Part shown: one piece after another, positions 41,663 to 48,826 of the stretch
Position numbering within the stretch: position 1 is the first letter of the stretch
Layout: every line of letters starts with the position of its first letter
Assembly (NCBI GenBank): GCA_965220645.1
Contig: OZ244836.1
Coordinates: 2,604,001-2,668,000 of the forward strand
DNA: 64,000 bases
Source: Aldehydirespirator sp965220645
GTDB lineage: Bacteria; Actinomycetota; Acidimicrobiia; Acidimicrobiales; Aldehydirespiratoraceae
Direction of reading: 5' to 3'
Translations under genes and position numbers: made by a program
Notes under the pieces: model-generated
Told to the model about the DNA's origin: nothing
What the model saw: the letters and a program-made list of their open reading frames with translations, nothing else
Databases searched by the model: none

Positions 41663-42224
41663 CGTCCGAAGTGAGCAGCGACAGAGACACCGGATCAGCA
41701 GTCGAGGGCCCCGGCCCGAGGCAGCGGAGCGGAGTCAATGAAGCGGTCCGCAGAGGACACCCAGCCAACCAGGCCGGTTCCCATGGAGCCGGTGGGTCAG
41801 CCGGGGACACGGAGGTCCTACTCCGAGCAAGCGGTAGGAATCCCCGACGGGGGAGGATGATCGCAAGGTCGAAGAAGGGTCGCCTCGCCGGGAAGCCTGG
41901 CGACAACCGAACACACCGTCGGGTGTGGGAGGGAGTCACCGGATCCGCCTCCGGGTGAGGGTGTCGCCGAGGCATCGGATCGAGTCCGATCCCGACGGGG
42001 AACGGGGAAGAACCGGAGTCTCAAGCGGTGCCGACGGGCATCACCGGGTGATTCAGTCTCACGTCACGGAGCCGTCCGGGGCGGGGGGCAGGGCACAGAT
42101 CCGGATACGGAGATGTGCTCCGGAGTACCGCAAGATCCGACGGGAGAATGCGGTCGGTGGATAGGCGCAATCGGAGCCCCGAGAAGTTGAGCGGCGCAAG
42201 CCGGGAGGCTACTCGGGGCTCCGT
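41663..42224 (+). ncRNA. Candidate structured non-coding RNA, at least seven hairpins
   Basis: This 560-bp stretch lacks a convincing gene but is packed with helices: 41774-41792 (8 bp), 41841-41854 (5 bp), 41879-41904 (6 bp), 41912-41927 (6 bp, CACACC/GGTGTG), 41974-41990 (6 bp), 42040-42052 (5 bp). The last, 42172-42223, has a 12-bp helix (CGGAGCCCCGAG), a symmetric 8/8 internal loop, a 4-bp helix and a GCAA tetraloop. A good promoter lies just upstream. It shows none of the hallmarks of RNase P RNA, tmRNA or SRP RNA that I know. A degenerate group II intron is an alternative, though I find no domain V. Confidence 0.5.
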
Positions 42225-42442
42225 CGCGTCCCAGCTGGGATCGGCTCTGAAACCGCCCCTGCCGGTGGTCCGTCAGACTCGGACGCGGCCGCTCCGAGAC
42301 GCACTCCGGACTTCCTGACCCGCCGTCCTGCGAATGTGTATACTCGCCCGCAGTCGCGGTTGTGCACAGTGCAACGTGCGCGCCGCGGGGAGCTTTTGGC
42401 AGGCACAATGCGATCAACTACAACCATGAGAGGACAGCACCG
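42225..42442 (+). promoter_or_regulatory. Upstream region of surface protein A, with TATACT promoter
   Basis: CTGACC (42315-42320), an 18-nt spacer and TATACT (42339-42344) form a likely promoter with a ~90-nt leader. The block TGTGTATACTC and the following CCGCAGTCGCGG palindrome are repeated upstream of the paralogue (TATACT at 43609-43614, CCGCAGTTGCGG), so both genes share regulation. GAGAGGA about 9 nt before the ATG is the ribosome-binding site. The palindrome CCCAGCTGGGA lies at 42230-42240. Confidence 0.6.
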
Positions 42443-43474
42443 ATGAAGAGAATCATGGCACTGACAGCCGCAGTGAGCATCCTGGCCCTGTTCGTGCTGA
42501 CAACCCAGGCGAACGCGCAAGGCGGGCAATCGCTCTCGGCAGATCCGCCGGCCGTGGACGGCCCGGGAACGCACACCTTCACGCTCACGGGCTCGGGCTT
42601 CAGCCCAGGCACCTTCGTGTTCATCGTGCCATGCACCGTTCCCGGCGAGCAGCTTACGACCGCCATGTCAGCGGATGAAGTAGAGGCCGCTACGGGGGCC
42701 ATTACTCCTGGCGACTGCACCCGAAACCCCATCGGTGCCCCTGGGATTGCCGGCGGTGACGGCACTTTCACCGTTGAGGTCACCCACAACGTCCCGGCGA
42801 ATTTCGCGTTCGGCTCCGGCGACGCCACTGCAACGCAGAGCGCTTCTGTTCCGATCCTCTTCATCGCCGAAGAACCTGCTGAGGAGCCCGCTCAAGAAGA
42901 GGAAGCCGCCGAGGAAGAGGCACCCGCTCAAGAAGAGGCACCCGCTCAAGAAGAGGAAGCCGCCGAGGAAGAGGCCCCTGCTGAGGAAGAGGCCCCTGCT
43001 GAGGAAGAGGCCCCTGCTGAGGAAGAGGCCCCTGCTGAGGAAGAGGCCCCTGCTGAGGAAGAGGCCCCTGCTGAGGAAGAGGCCCCTGCTGAGGAAGAGG
43101 CCCCTGCTGAGGAAGAGGCCCCTGCTGAGGAAGAGGCCCCTGCTGAGGAAGAGGCCCCTGCTGAGGAAGAGGCCCCTGCTGAGGAAGAGGCCCCTGCTGA
43201 GGAAGAGGCAGCCGACGACGACATGGCCGACGACATGGCCGACGACATGGCTGATGACATGGCCGACGACATGGGCGACGACATGGCTGATGACATGGCC
43301 GACGACATGGGCGACGACATGGCCGACGACATGGTTCCGGAGGGCGGCGCTGACACCGGCTTCGGTGGCACGGCCGGCTCCGACGGCAACAGCGTGGCCG
43401 TCCCATTGGCCGCAACGCTCGCCGCAGTGGTTCTGCTCGGCGGTGCTGCGCTGGTCACTCGACGCCACAGCTAA
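42443..43474 (+). CDS. Repeat-rich sortase-type surface protein A
   Basis: A secreted protein of 343 residues. It has a Sec signal peptide (KRIMALTAAVSILALFVLTTQANAQ) and a beta-rich domain of about 115 residues (LSADPPAVDGPGTHTFTLTG, then GDGTFTVEVTHNVPANFAFG). A very acidic region follows, of Glu/Ala/Pro repeats (13 perfect APAEEE units) and Asp-Asp-Met-Ala repeats. The end is GADTGFGG, a membrane helix (VAVPLAATLAAVVLLGGAALV) and a positive tail RRHS. The T-G motif, helix and positive tail form a non-canonical cell-wall sorting signal, fitting the sortase encoded downstream. The function of the beta domain is unknown. Confidence 0.8.
   Translation: MKRIMALTAAVSILALFVLTTQANAQGGQSLSADPPAVDGPGTHTFTLTGSGFSPGTFVFIVPCTVPGEQLTTAMSADEVEAATGAITPGDCTRNPIGAPGIAGGDGTFTVEVTHNVPANFAFGSGDATATQSASVPILFIAEEPAEEPAQEEEAAEEEAPAQEEAPAQEEEAAEEEAPAEEEAPAEEEAPAEEEAPAEEEAPAEEEAPAEEEAPAEEEAPAEEEAPAEEEAPAEEEAPAEEEAPAEEEAPAEEEAADDDMADDMADDMADDMADDMGDDMADDMADDMGDDMADDMVPEGGADTGFGGTAGSDGNSVAVPLAATLAAVVLLGGAALVTRRHS
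42965..43209 (+). repeat. 18-bp tandem repeat, 13 perfect copies, coding Glu-Glu-Glu-Ala-Pro-Ala
   Basis: The unit GAGGAAGAGGCCCCTGCT runs without a single base change from 42965 to 43198, then 11 more bases match. It is followed (to about 43332) by a less regular 12-bp GACGACATGGCC repeat encoding Asp-Asp-Met-Ala. Units are multiples of three, so length can change without frameshift. Perfect identity at synonymous sites implies recent expansion or gene conversion. Confidence 0.98.
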
Positions 43475-43580
43475 CAACCAACCAACCCGCTGGGGGCGGA
43501 GTTCGTAACGAACGCCAAGCCCTAGGCGGCAAGAACTGCGCACTGCGGCAGCGGCCCTCCTGGTCGCTGCCGCAGTCGCG
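43475..43580 (+). pseudogene. Decayed 5' end of a second sortase gene
   Basis: This stretch aligns base for base with 44295-44400, the leader and first ~75 bp of the sortase gene (shared blocks include ACCAACCAACCCGCTGGGGG and CTGCGCACTGCGGCAGCGGC). In this copy the start ATG has become GTA, a one-base deletion creates an in-frame TAG, and the sequence stops where the paralogue's promoter begins. It shows that a surface-protein plus sortase unit was duplicated in tandem and that the first sortase was lost. Confidence 0.85.
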
Positions 43581-43709
43581 TTTACCTCACCCGTTGGGCA
43601 GGCGTGTGTATACTCAGCCGCAGTTGCGGTTGCGTGCGCCTACGGCGCGTGCAACGGGAGCTCGGATAGGTACCGGTAGAGCTGCTAGCTCCACGAAAGG
43701 ACAGAACCG

Positions 43710-44294
43710 ATGAAAAGAATCATGGCACTGACGGCCATCGTGAGCGTGTTGGCCCTGTTTGTGCTTACCAGCCAGGCGTCGGCTCAGGACGGGCCATCGC
43801 TCTCGGCGGATCCGCCGGCCGTAGCTGGCCCAGGAACGTATTCATTCACGCTCACTGGATCCGGCTGGACGCCAGGCTTGCTGGTGTTCATCGTGCCGTG
43901 CACCTATTCCGGCGACCAGCTCACAACCGCCACACCAGTAGAGGACATGGCGGCTGTCCTGGGAACCCTTGCAGAGGACGCGTGCGTCCTCAGCCCCATG
44001 GGTTCGGCACCGGTAGGAGCTGATGGCACCTTCACCGTCGAGGTCACCCACGACGTACCGGGCAACTTCGCGTTCGGTGCCGGCGATGCCGGTAGTACCG
44101 AGGCCAGCGCGGCCCCGGTGCTCTTCATCGCGGAGGACATGGGCGACGACATGGCTCCCGAGGGCGCCGCGGAAACGGGCTTCGGCGGCATGGCCGGCTC
44201 CGACGGCAACAGCGTGGCCGTGCCCTTGGCCGCGACGCTCGCCGCCTTGACTCTGTTCGGTGGTGCTGCGCTGGTTTCCCGACGTCACGCCTAA
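43710..44294 (+). CDS. Sortase-type surface protein B (short paralogue)
   Basis: A 194-residue paralogue of surface protein A, with a nearly identical signal peptide (KRIMALTAIVSVLALFVLTSQASAQ) and beta domain (LSADPPAVAGPGTYSFTLTG, VGADGTFTVEVTHDVPGNFAFG). It lacks the Glu/Pro repeats and keeps only MGDDM before the C-terminal AAETGFGG, membrane helix and RRHA tail. ATG 43710 is preceded by AAAGGA. The sortase gene follows 31 nt downstream, so the two are probably one transcription unit. Confidence 0.82.
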   Translation: MKRIMALTAIVSVLALFVLTSQASAQDGPSLSADPPAVAGPGTYSFTLTGSGWTPGLLVFIVPCTYSGDQLTTATPVEDMAAVLGTLAEDACVLSPMGSAPVGADGTFTVEVTHDVPGNFAFGAGDAGSTEASAAPVLFIAEDMGDDMAPEGAAETGFGGMAGSDGNSVAVPLAATLAALTLFGGAALVSRRHA

Positions 44295-44325
44295 CGACCA
44301 ACCAACCCGCTGGGGGCGGGAGTTC

Positions 44326-45156
44326 ATGGTGAACGCCAAGCCCTTAGCGGCAATACTGCGCACTGCGGCAGCGGCCCTTATCGCCGCTGCCGCAGTCGCG
44401 TCATGCAGTTCCGACCGCCCGGTCGAGAGCGTCCCGGCTGCCACCAGTTCGACATCAACGGCCTCCGGTGACGAAGCCACCAGTCCTTCGACTTCGGCCA
44501 GCACAGCATCGACACCGACCGTCGCGGCCGATACGACGATCGCAACCGAAACGACGACAAGCACAGTGACGACAAGTACATCGGAGTCGTTGATCGCAGT
44601 CGCCGCGCCGACCACTTCAGCCAGCGTCACCGGTGTCACGACACCGTCCTGGGACTACTCGCCTCTGTCGGACCACTTGAGCTACGACAGCGTCAACGAC
44701 GCCCGGATGCAGGCGCCCAACCCGGCCACCATACGCATCCCGCGGCTCGATGTGGAAGCGTCGATCATCCCCCTCGGTCTTGAAGAAGACGGTTCGATAG
44801 AGGTACCGGAGAACCCCGAGCAGGCAGGCTGGTGGCTGGGCGGCCCCGAACCGGGTGAGATGGGGCCGGCTGTGATTCTCGGACATGTGGACTCCCAGGA
44901 GGAAGGGCCGGCCGTCTTCTTCCACCTGCGGTACATGGAGGTCGGCGACAAGATCCACATCGATCGTGTGGACGGATCGACCATCACCTACGTGGTCGAG
45001 TCAACCGAGCGCCACGACAAGGACGAATTCCCCACCGACGCGGTCTACGGGCCCACGGAACAGCCGACGCTGAGGCTGGTCACCTGCGGCGGCGACTTCG
45101 ACTTCGACGTGAGGACCTACGAAGAAAACGTCATCGTCTTCGCCTCGCTGGCCTGA
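44326..45156 (+). CDS. Lipoprotein-anchored sortase (class F-like)
   Basis: Transpeptidase that should anchor the two upstream surface proteins. A lipoprotein signal ends in AAAAVASCSS, with a Ser/Thr-rich linker to about residue 110. The sortase domain has IRIPRLDVEASIIPLGL, EQAGWWLGGPEPGEMGPAVILGHVDS with the catalytic His, the Cys in TLRLVTCGGDFD, and a downstream Arg in DVRTYEENV. ATG 44326 is chosen because GGGAG precedes it and the signal follows; upstream in-frame codons overlap the paralogue's tail. It has 276 residues. Attachment as a lipoprotein rather than by a membrane helix is unusual. Confidence 0.85.
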   Translation: MVNAKPLAAILRTAAAALIAAAAVASCSSDRPVESVPAATSSTSTASGDEATSPSTSASTASTPTVAADTTIATETTTSTVTTSTSESLIAVAAPTTSASVTGVTTPSWDYSPLSDHLSYDSVNDARMQAPNPATIRIPRLDVEASIIPLGLEEDGSIEVPENPEQAGWWLGGPEPGEMGPAVILGHVDSQEEGPAVFFHLRYMEVGDKIHIDRVDGSTITYVVESTERHDKDEFPTDAVYGPTEQPTLRLVTCGGDFDFDVRTYEENVIVFASLA

Positions 45157-45210
45157 GGCCGAGCGGGTAGGACGCGACCGACGACTCTGTGAGATGTGCA
45201 GCGAGGCCGT

Positions 45211-45249
45211 GGCCCGAGCGGCCCGTGAGCGCAGCGAACAAGAGCGGGA
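45211..45249 (-). repeat. 39-bp dispersed repeat, copy 2
   Basis: The exact inverted copy of 11885-11923. It lies in the 102-bp gap between the convergent ends of the sortase gene and the nuclease-like lipoprotein gene, where it might act as a bidirectional 3'-end structure. Confidence 0.75.
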
Positions 45250-45258
45250 GAGACCTGA

Positions 45259-46884
45259 TCAACAGACCGCGATCTCCGAAGCGGCCGGTGAGAGAGCCAC
45301 AAGGTCGCAGAACGTCGCCTTGGCGACGAGCCACCGACCGTCGACCAGGACCGCCTCGCCGATCCGGCCGTCGAAGATGACCTGGTCGTTCAACAGGATC
45401 GAGTAGGCGACCTCGGCGGTGGTGTTTGAGGTCCGCGAGATCGAGTCGACCCGGCCGCGGACGGCGGCGCCGGCGTCACCGGAGCTCTCGAACGTGAGGC
45501 GGGCGGCCTCCCGCATTCCGGCGAAGTCCTCGATCTGGTCAATGCGCGCCTCGATGTCGACGATGGACCCGTCGAAGAAGATCTCGAACGCCGCCGTGAT
45601 TGCCTCGGCCGCGACCGAATCCACGAACTGGCCCTCCGGCTCGGCAGGTGGCTCGGGCTCATCGGGCAGGGCCAAATCCGCCGCGGCCCGATCGACCCCG
45701 GCTCTATCGCACCTCAAGGCGAGGGCTACGCCGGTGTGATCGGACGGGAACGCCAGCGCGCCGGGCGCGGGCTCGGCGTTGAACAGCCCGGTGCCGTCGG
45801 ACACCGCGCAGTCCCGACCCGGCGCCGAGTAGAGCAGGTAGTCGATGCGGCTCCGCTGGAGGCTGGCCGCATCCCGCATGTCGGACAGAGTCACATCGTC
45901 GCGGCCAGCCGTGCAACCCGCACCGGTGGCCGGATCGCACTCCGCGTGGCCGGCAGCCAGGTGCGAGTCGACGAACCCGGCCTCGACGAATAGCGCCACC
46001 GTGGGGCTGCCGGACACGTCGTTCAGGTCGCCCCCGACGACAGTCACGCCGCCGGGCACGGCCGCCTCGCGGGCGAACTCGAGCACCTGCCGGGCCTGGC
46101 ACGCTCGCAGGCTCCCGGCCGGGTCGCACGGCGGCGGGCACAGCTCGACGCTGCAGGCCCGGTCGTCGCTCCCCGAGGCCAGATGAGTGGTCAGGAAGTC
46201 GACCACACCGATGGGCGACGCCACCCGTACCAGGTAGGCCGAGCGGAACCGGTCGGCCAGCACCCGTCGCTGCGCGCCCACCACCTCCAGGGTGGTCAGC
46301 ACAACCTCCCGGTCGAGCCCGGGATCGTCATCCCACACGATCTCGTAGCCGCAGCCAGCAACTTCAGCCTCGACTAGGTTGACGATCCGCTGGTTGGCCT
46401 CCTGGATCGACACCAGCTCAGGACACCCCGCCGCGGCGAGCTGGTTCATGAACAGCGCCACCCGCTCCGTAACCGCGCACGAGTCGCTGTCCGCCGCACA
46501 CCCCACCCCATGCAAGATGTTCTGGCTGACGAACCGAACCGCCCCATACTCAACGGCCTCGTCCGCAACGTCCTCGACCTCAACCCCGACTGGGGGCTCC
46601 GTCTCCTCCGTAACGGCCCCGGCCGTCACCGGCGCCTCAGAACCCCCCTCCTCACCGCCCCCGATCTCAACATCCGCTCCGCCTTCGGGCTCACCTTCGA
46701 CCGGTTCCTGCGCGGGCACAACATCTCCGGCGGGCGTCACCGAGGCGTGCTCATCCTCTTCCGACCCGCAACTGGCGGCAAGCATCGACAAGGCTGCGAC
46801 AGCCGCCATTGCAATCAGACGGGCCGAGCGCTGGGCCGAGCTTCCTACGCCTAGAGGAACTGGGGCGCGAGGGTAGATGCCCAC
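45259..46884 (-). CDS. Lipoprotein with endonuclease/exonuclease/phosphatase domain and C-terminal NTF2-like domain
   Basis: Secreted lipoprotein: LIAMAAVAALSMLAASCGSE gives the lipobox, then an acidic linker. The EEP-fold catalytic domain (about residues 115-390) has VRFVSQNILHG, VSIQEANQRI, VVGGDLNDVSG (catalytic Asp/Asn), RIDYLLYSA and FPSDHTGVAL (catalytic His). It probably cleaves extracellular DNA or a phosphodiester. About 120 C-terminal residues look like an NTF2/SnoaL-type domain (AAFEIFFDGSIVDIEARIDQ, VDGRWLVAKATFC). The GTG at 46884 overlaps the upstream gene; an ATG at 46809 is an alternative. Substrate unknown. Confidence 0.8.
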   Translation of the reverse strand: MGIYPRAPVPLGVGSSAQRSARLIAMAAVAALSMLAASCGSEEDEHASVTPAGDVVPAQEPVEGEPEGGADVEIGGGEEGGSEAPVTAGAVTEETEPPVGVEVEDVADEAVEYGAVRFVSQNILHGVGCAADSDSCAVTERVALFMNQLAAAGCPELVSIQEANQRIVNLVEAEVAGCGYEIVWDDDPGLDREVVLTTLEVVGAQRRVLADRFRSAYLVRVASPIGVVDFLTTHLASGSDDRACSVELCPPPCDPAGSLRACQARQVLEFAREAAVPGGVTVVGGDLNDVSGSPTVALFVEAGFVDSHLAAGHAECDPATGAGCTAGRDDVTLSDMRDAASLQRSRIDYLLYSAPGRDCAVSDGTGLFNAEPAPGALAFPSDHTGVALALRCDRAGVDRAAADLALPDEPEPPAEPEGQFVDSVAAEAITAAFEIFFDGSIVDIEARIDQIEDFAGMREAARLTFESSGDAGAAVRGRVDSISRTSNTTAEVAYSILLNDQVIFDGRIGEAVLVDGRWLVAKATFCDLVALSPAASEIAVC

Positions 46885-47225
46885 ACCATTATCACGAAGC
46901 CGACCATTGCCACCAGGTAGACGCGCGTCTGCTTGGCCAGAGCCGAATCGACGTAGCCCTTGAGCTCCTTGACCTCCCCGCGCAGCTCGCCGAACTCACC
47001 TCGCAGCTCACCGAACTTCTCGCCGAACTCGCCCTGCAGCTCACCGAACTTCTCGCCGAACCCGGCGCGCAGCCGTTCCTCGACGAGTTCGACGTCCTGC
47101 TTGGTGGCCAACTGGTCCCAACCCTCGGGCAGAATGCACTTCATCAGAATCTCCGTGCGCTCCTCCCCGAGCGAGTCGATCAATCCTTGCACCAGGCTGT
47201 GGCGCTCTACCTCTGTGACAGCCAT
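46851..47225 (-). CDS. Coiled-coil membrane-anchored protein, 124 aa
   Basis: An N-terminal region (MAVTEVERHSLVQGLIDSLG) is followed by a heptad coiled coil made of near-repeats (GEKFGELQGEFGEKFGELRG), then a C-terminal membrane helix (VYLVAMVGFVIMVWASTLA). This resembles DUF1640-like coiled-coil proteins of unknown function. ATG 47225 is chosen, with AGGGG 6 nt upstream. A longer frame from 47306 lacks support. It overlaps the start of the downstream lipoprotein gene if that gene starts at 46884. Confidence 0.65.
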   Translation of the reverse strand: MAVTEVERHSLVQGLIDSLGEERTEILMKCILPEGWDQLATKQDVELVEERLRAGFGEKFGELQGEFGEKFGELRGEFGELRGEVKELKGYVDSALAKQTRVYLVAMVGFVIMVWASTLAPQFL

Positions 47226-47341
47226 CGTGGCCCCTGTCGTCGTCGCCAGCTTCGAGGGGAAGCCTTTCTCGCCGACGGCGAAGCCGATCCCGACTGCCGC
47301 ATGCACTATATCAGACTGTTTCAGGATGTTTCGTGCCAGAC

Positions 47342-48805
47342 CTACCTCAACGGCATCGAGGTCGGCTCAACCACCGCGGGCAGGTCGGTACAGCCGGTCA
47401 GGTGGGCGTCCACAGCCGCTGCGCAGGCCCGACCTTCGGCGATGGCCCACACGATGAGGCTCTGACCCCGGCCCATGTCGCCGCACACATACACGCCATC
47501 AACGTTCGTGGCCCAGTCATCGTCACGGGCCACATTGCCCCGGGCGTCGAACTCCACCCCGAACTGCTCGATCAGCGGCCCCCGCTCGGGACCCACGAAA
47601 CCCATGGCCAACAGGACCATCTCCGCGGGAATTTCCTCTTCGGTGCCCGGAATCGGATCGAAGTGCATCCGGCCGTCGCGGAAGGACTGTTCCACCCGCA
47701 CTGTGGCCAGCGCGGCCAGGTTGCCGTTGCCGTCGCCGATGAACCCGGTGGTGTTGATGGCGTAGTCGCGCTCGCCACCCTCCTCGTGGGCCGACGACAC
47801 CCGGTAGATCATGGGCCATGTGGGCCACGGGTTGACGTCCGGGCGCTCGTCGGGCGGGCGGGGCATGATCTCGAACTGACGGATCGAGGCGGCCCGCTGG
47901 CGGTGGGCGGTGCCGAGGCAGTCTGCCCCGGTGTCGCCCCCGCCGATGATCACCACCCGCTTGCCCTCCGCGGTGATGGGAGAGGAATCGAGATCGCCCT
48001 CCTGCACCCGGTTGGCCAGCGGCAGGTACTCCATGGCCTGGTACACGCCCCGCAGTTCCCGGCCACCGATGGGCAGCTCGCGCCAGGCCGTGGCCCCGCA
48101 CGCCAGCACGACCGCATCAAAGTCTTCCTGCAGTTCCGCCGCGGTCACGTCGGTGCCCACATCGACACCTGCCCGGAACTCGGTTCCCTCGGCCTCCATC
48201 TGGGCCAGGCGGCGCTCGATATGGCGCTTCTCCATCTTGAACTCGGGGATGCCGTAACGCAGCAGGCCGCCGATGCGGTCGGCCCGCTCGAAGGTGACCA
48301 CACGGTGGCCGGCCCTGGTCAGCTGCTGGGCCGCGGCCAGCCCGGCCGGTCCTGATCCCACCACGGCCACGCTGTGACCGGTGCGAACCGCAGGAGGCTG
48401 GGGCACGATCCATCCCTCGGCCCAGGCCCGGTCGACTATCTCTACCTCAACCTGCTTGATCGTGACCGGCGGCTCGTGGATGCCCAGCACACAGGCCTCC
48501 TCGCACGGTGCGGGGCACAGCCGGCCGGTGAACTCGGGAAAATTGTTGGTGGCGTGCAAGCGCTCGATGGCCCGCCGCCAATGCCCCCGGTACACCAGGT
48601 CGTTCCAGTCGGGAATCAGGTTGCCGAGGGGGCAGCCGCTGTTGCAGAACGGGATTCCGCAGTCCATGCAGCGCGACGCCTGCTGCTGGAGCTTGCCCGC
48701 CGGGAAGTCCTCGTACACCTCGCGCCAGTCGCGCAGCCGCACCGGCACCGGCCGTCGGGTCGGCAACTCCCTGCCATGCACCAGGAATCCCCGCGGATCA
48801 GCCAT
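47342..48805 (-). CDS. gltD: Glutamate synthase small subunit
   Basis: Electron-delivering subunit of NADPH-dependent glutamate synthase. N-terminal Cys motifs for [4Fe-4S] binding (CMDCGIPFCNSGCPLGNLIP, then CPAPCEEAC), FAD site VVGSGPAGLAAAQQL near residue 150 and NADPH site VIIGGGDTGADCLG near 290. The 487-residue length is usual. It is encoded 21 nt downstream of gltB, its partner. Confidence 0.96.
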   Translation of the reverse strand: MADPRGFLVHGRELPTRRPVPVRLRDWREVYEDFPAGKLQQQASRCMDCGIPFCNSGCPLGNLIPDWNDLVYRGHWRRAIERLHATNNFPEFTGRLCPAPCEEACVLGIHEPPVTIKQVEVEIVDRAWAEGWIVPQPPAVRTGHSVAVVGSGPAGLAAAQQLTRAGHRVVTFERADRIGGLLRYGIPEFKMEKRHIERRLAQMEAEGTEFRAGVDVGTDVTAAELQEDFDAVVLACGATAWRELPIGGRELRGVYQAMEYLPLANRVQEGDLDSSPITAEGKRVVIIGGGDTGADCLGTAHRQRAASIRQFEIMPRPPDERPDVNPWPTWPMIYRVSSAHEEGGERDYAINTTGFIGDGNGNLAALATVRVEQSFRDGRMHFDPIPGTEEEIPAEMVLLAMGFVGPERGPLIEQFGVEFDARGNVARDDDWATNVDGVYVCGDMGRGQSLIVWAIAEGRACAAAVDAHLTGCTDLPAVVEPTSMPLR

Positions 48806-48826
48806 CAGAACACCGGCGGGTGCAAC

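Noticed and set aside
41663..42224. RNase P RNA, tmRNA or SRP RNA
   Set aside because: I looked for the RNase P P4 consensus (GAGGAAAGTCC), the tmRNA ends and tag region, and the SRP tetraloop region and found none.
41663..42224. Group II intron remnant
   Set aside because: No reverse transcriptase and no recognisable domain V (AGC...GAAA...GTT) at the 3' end. Kept as an alternative, not called.
42668..43543. Repetitive minus-strand and alternative-frame ORFs across the 18-bp repeats
   Set aside because: Any 18-bp repeat without stops gives long repetitive frames in several phases. Only the plus-strand frame has a signal peptide, sorting tail and a paralogue.
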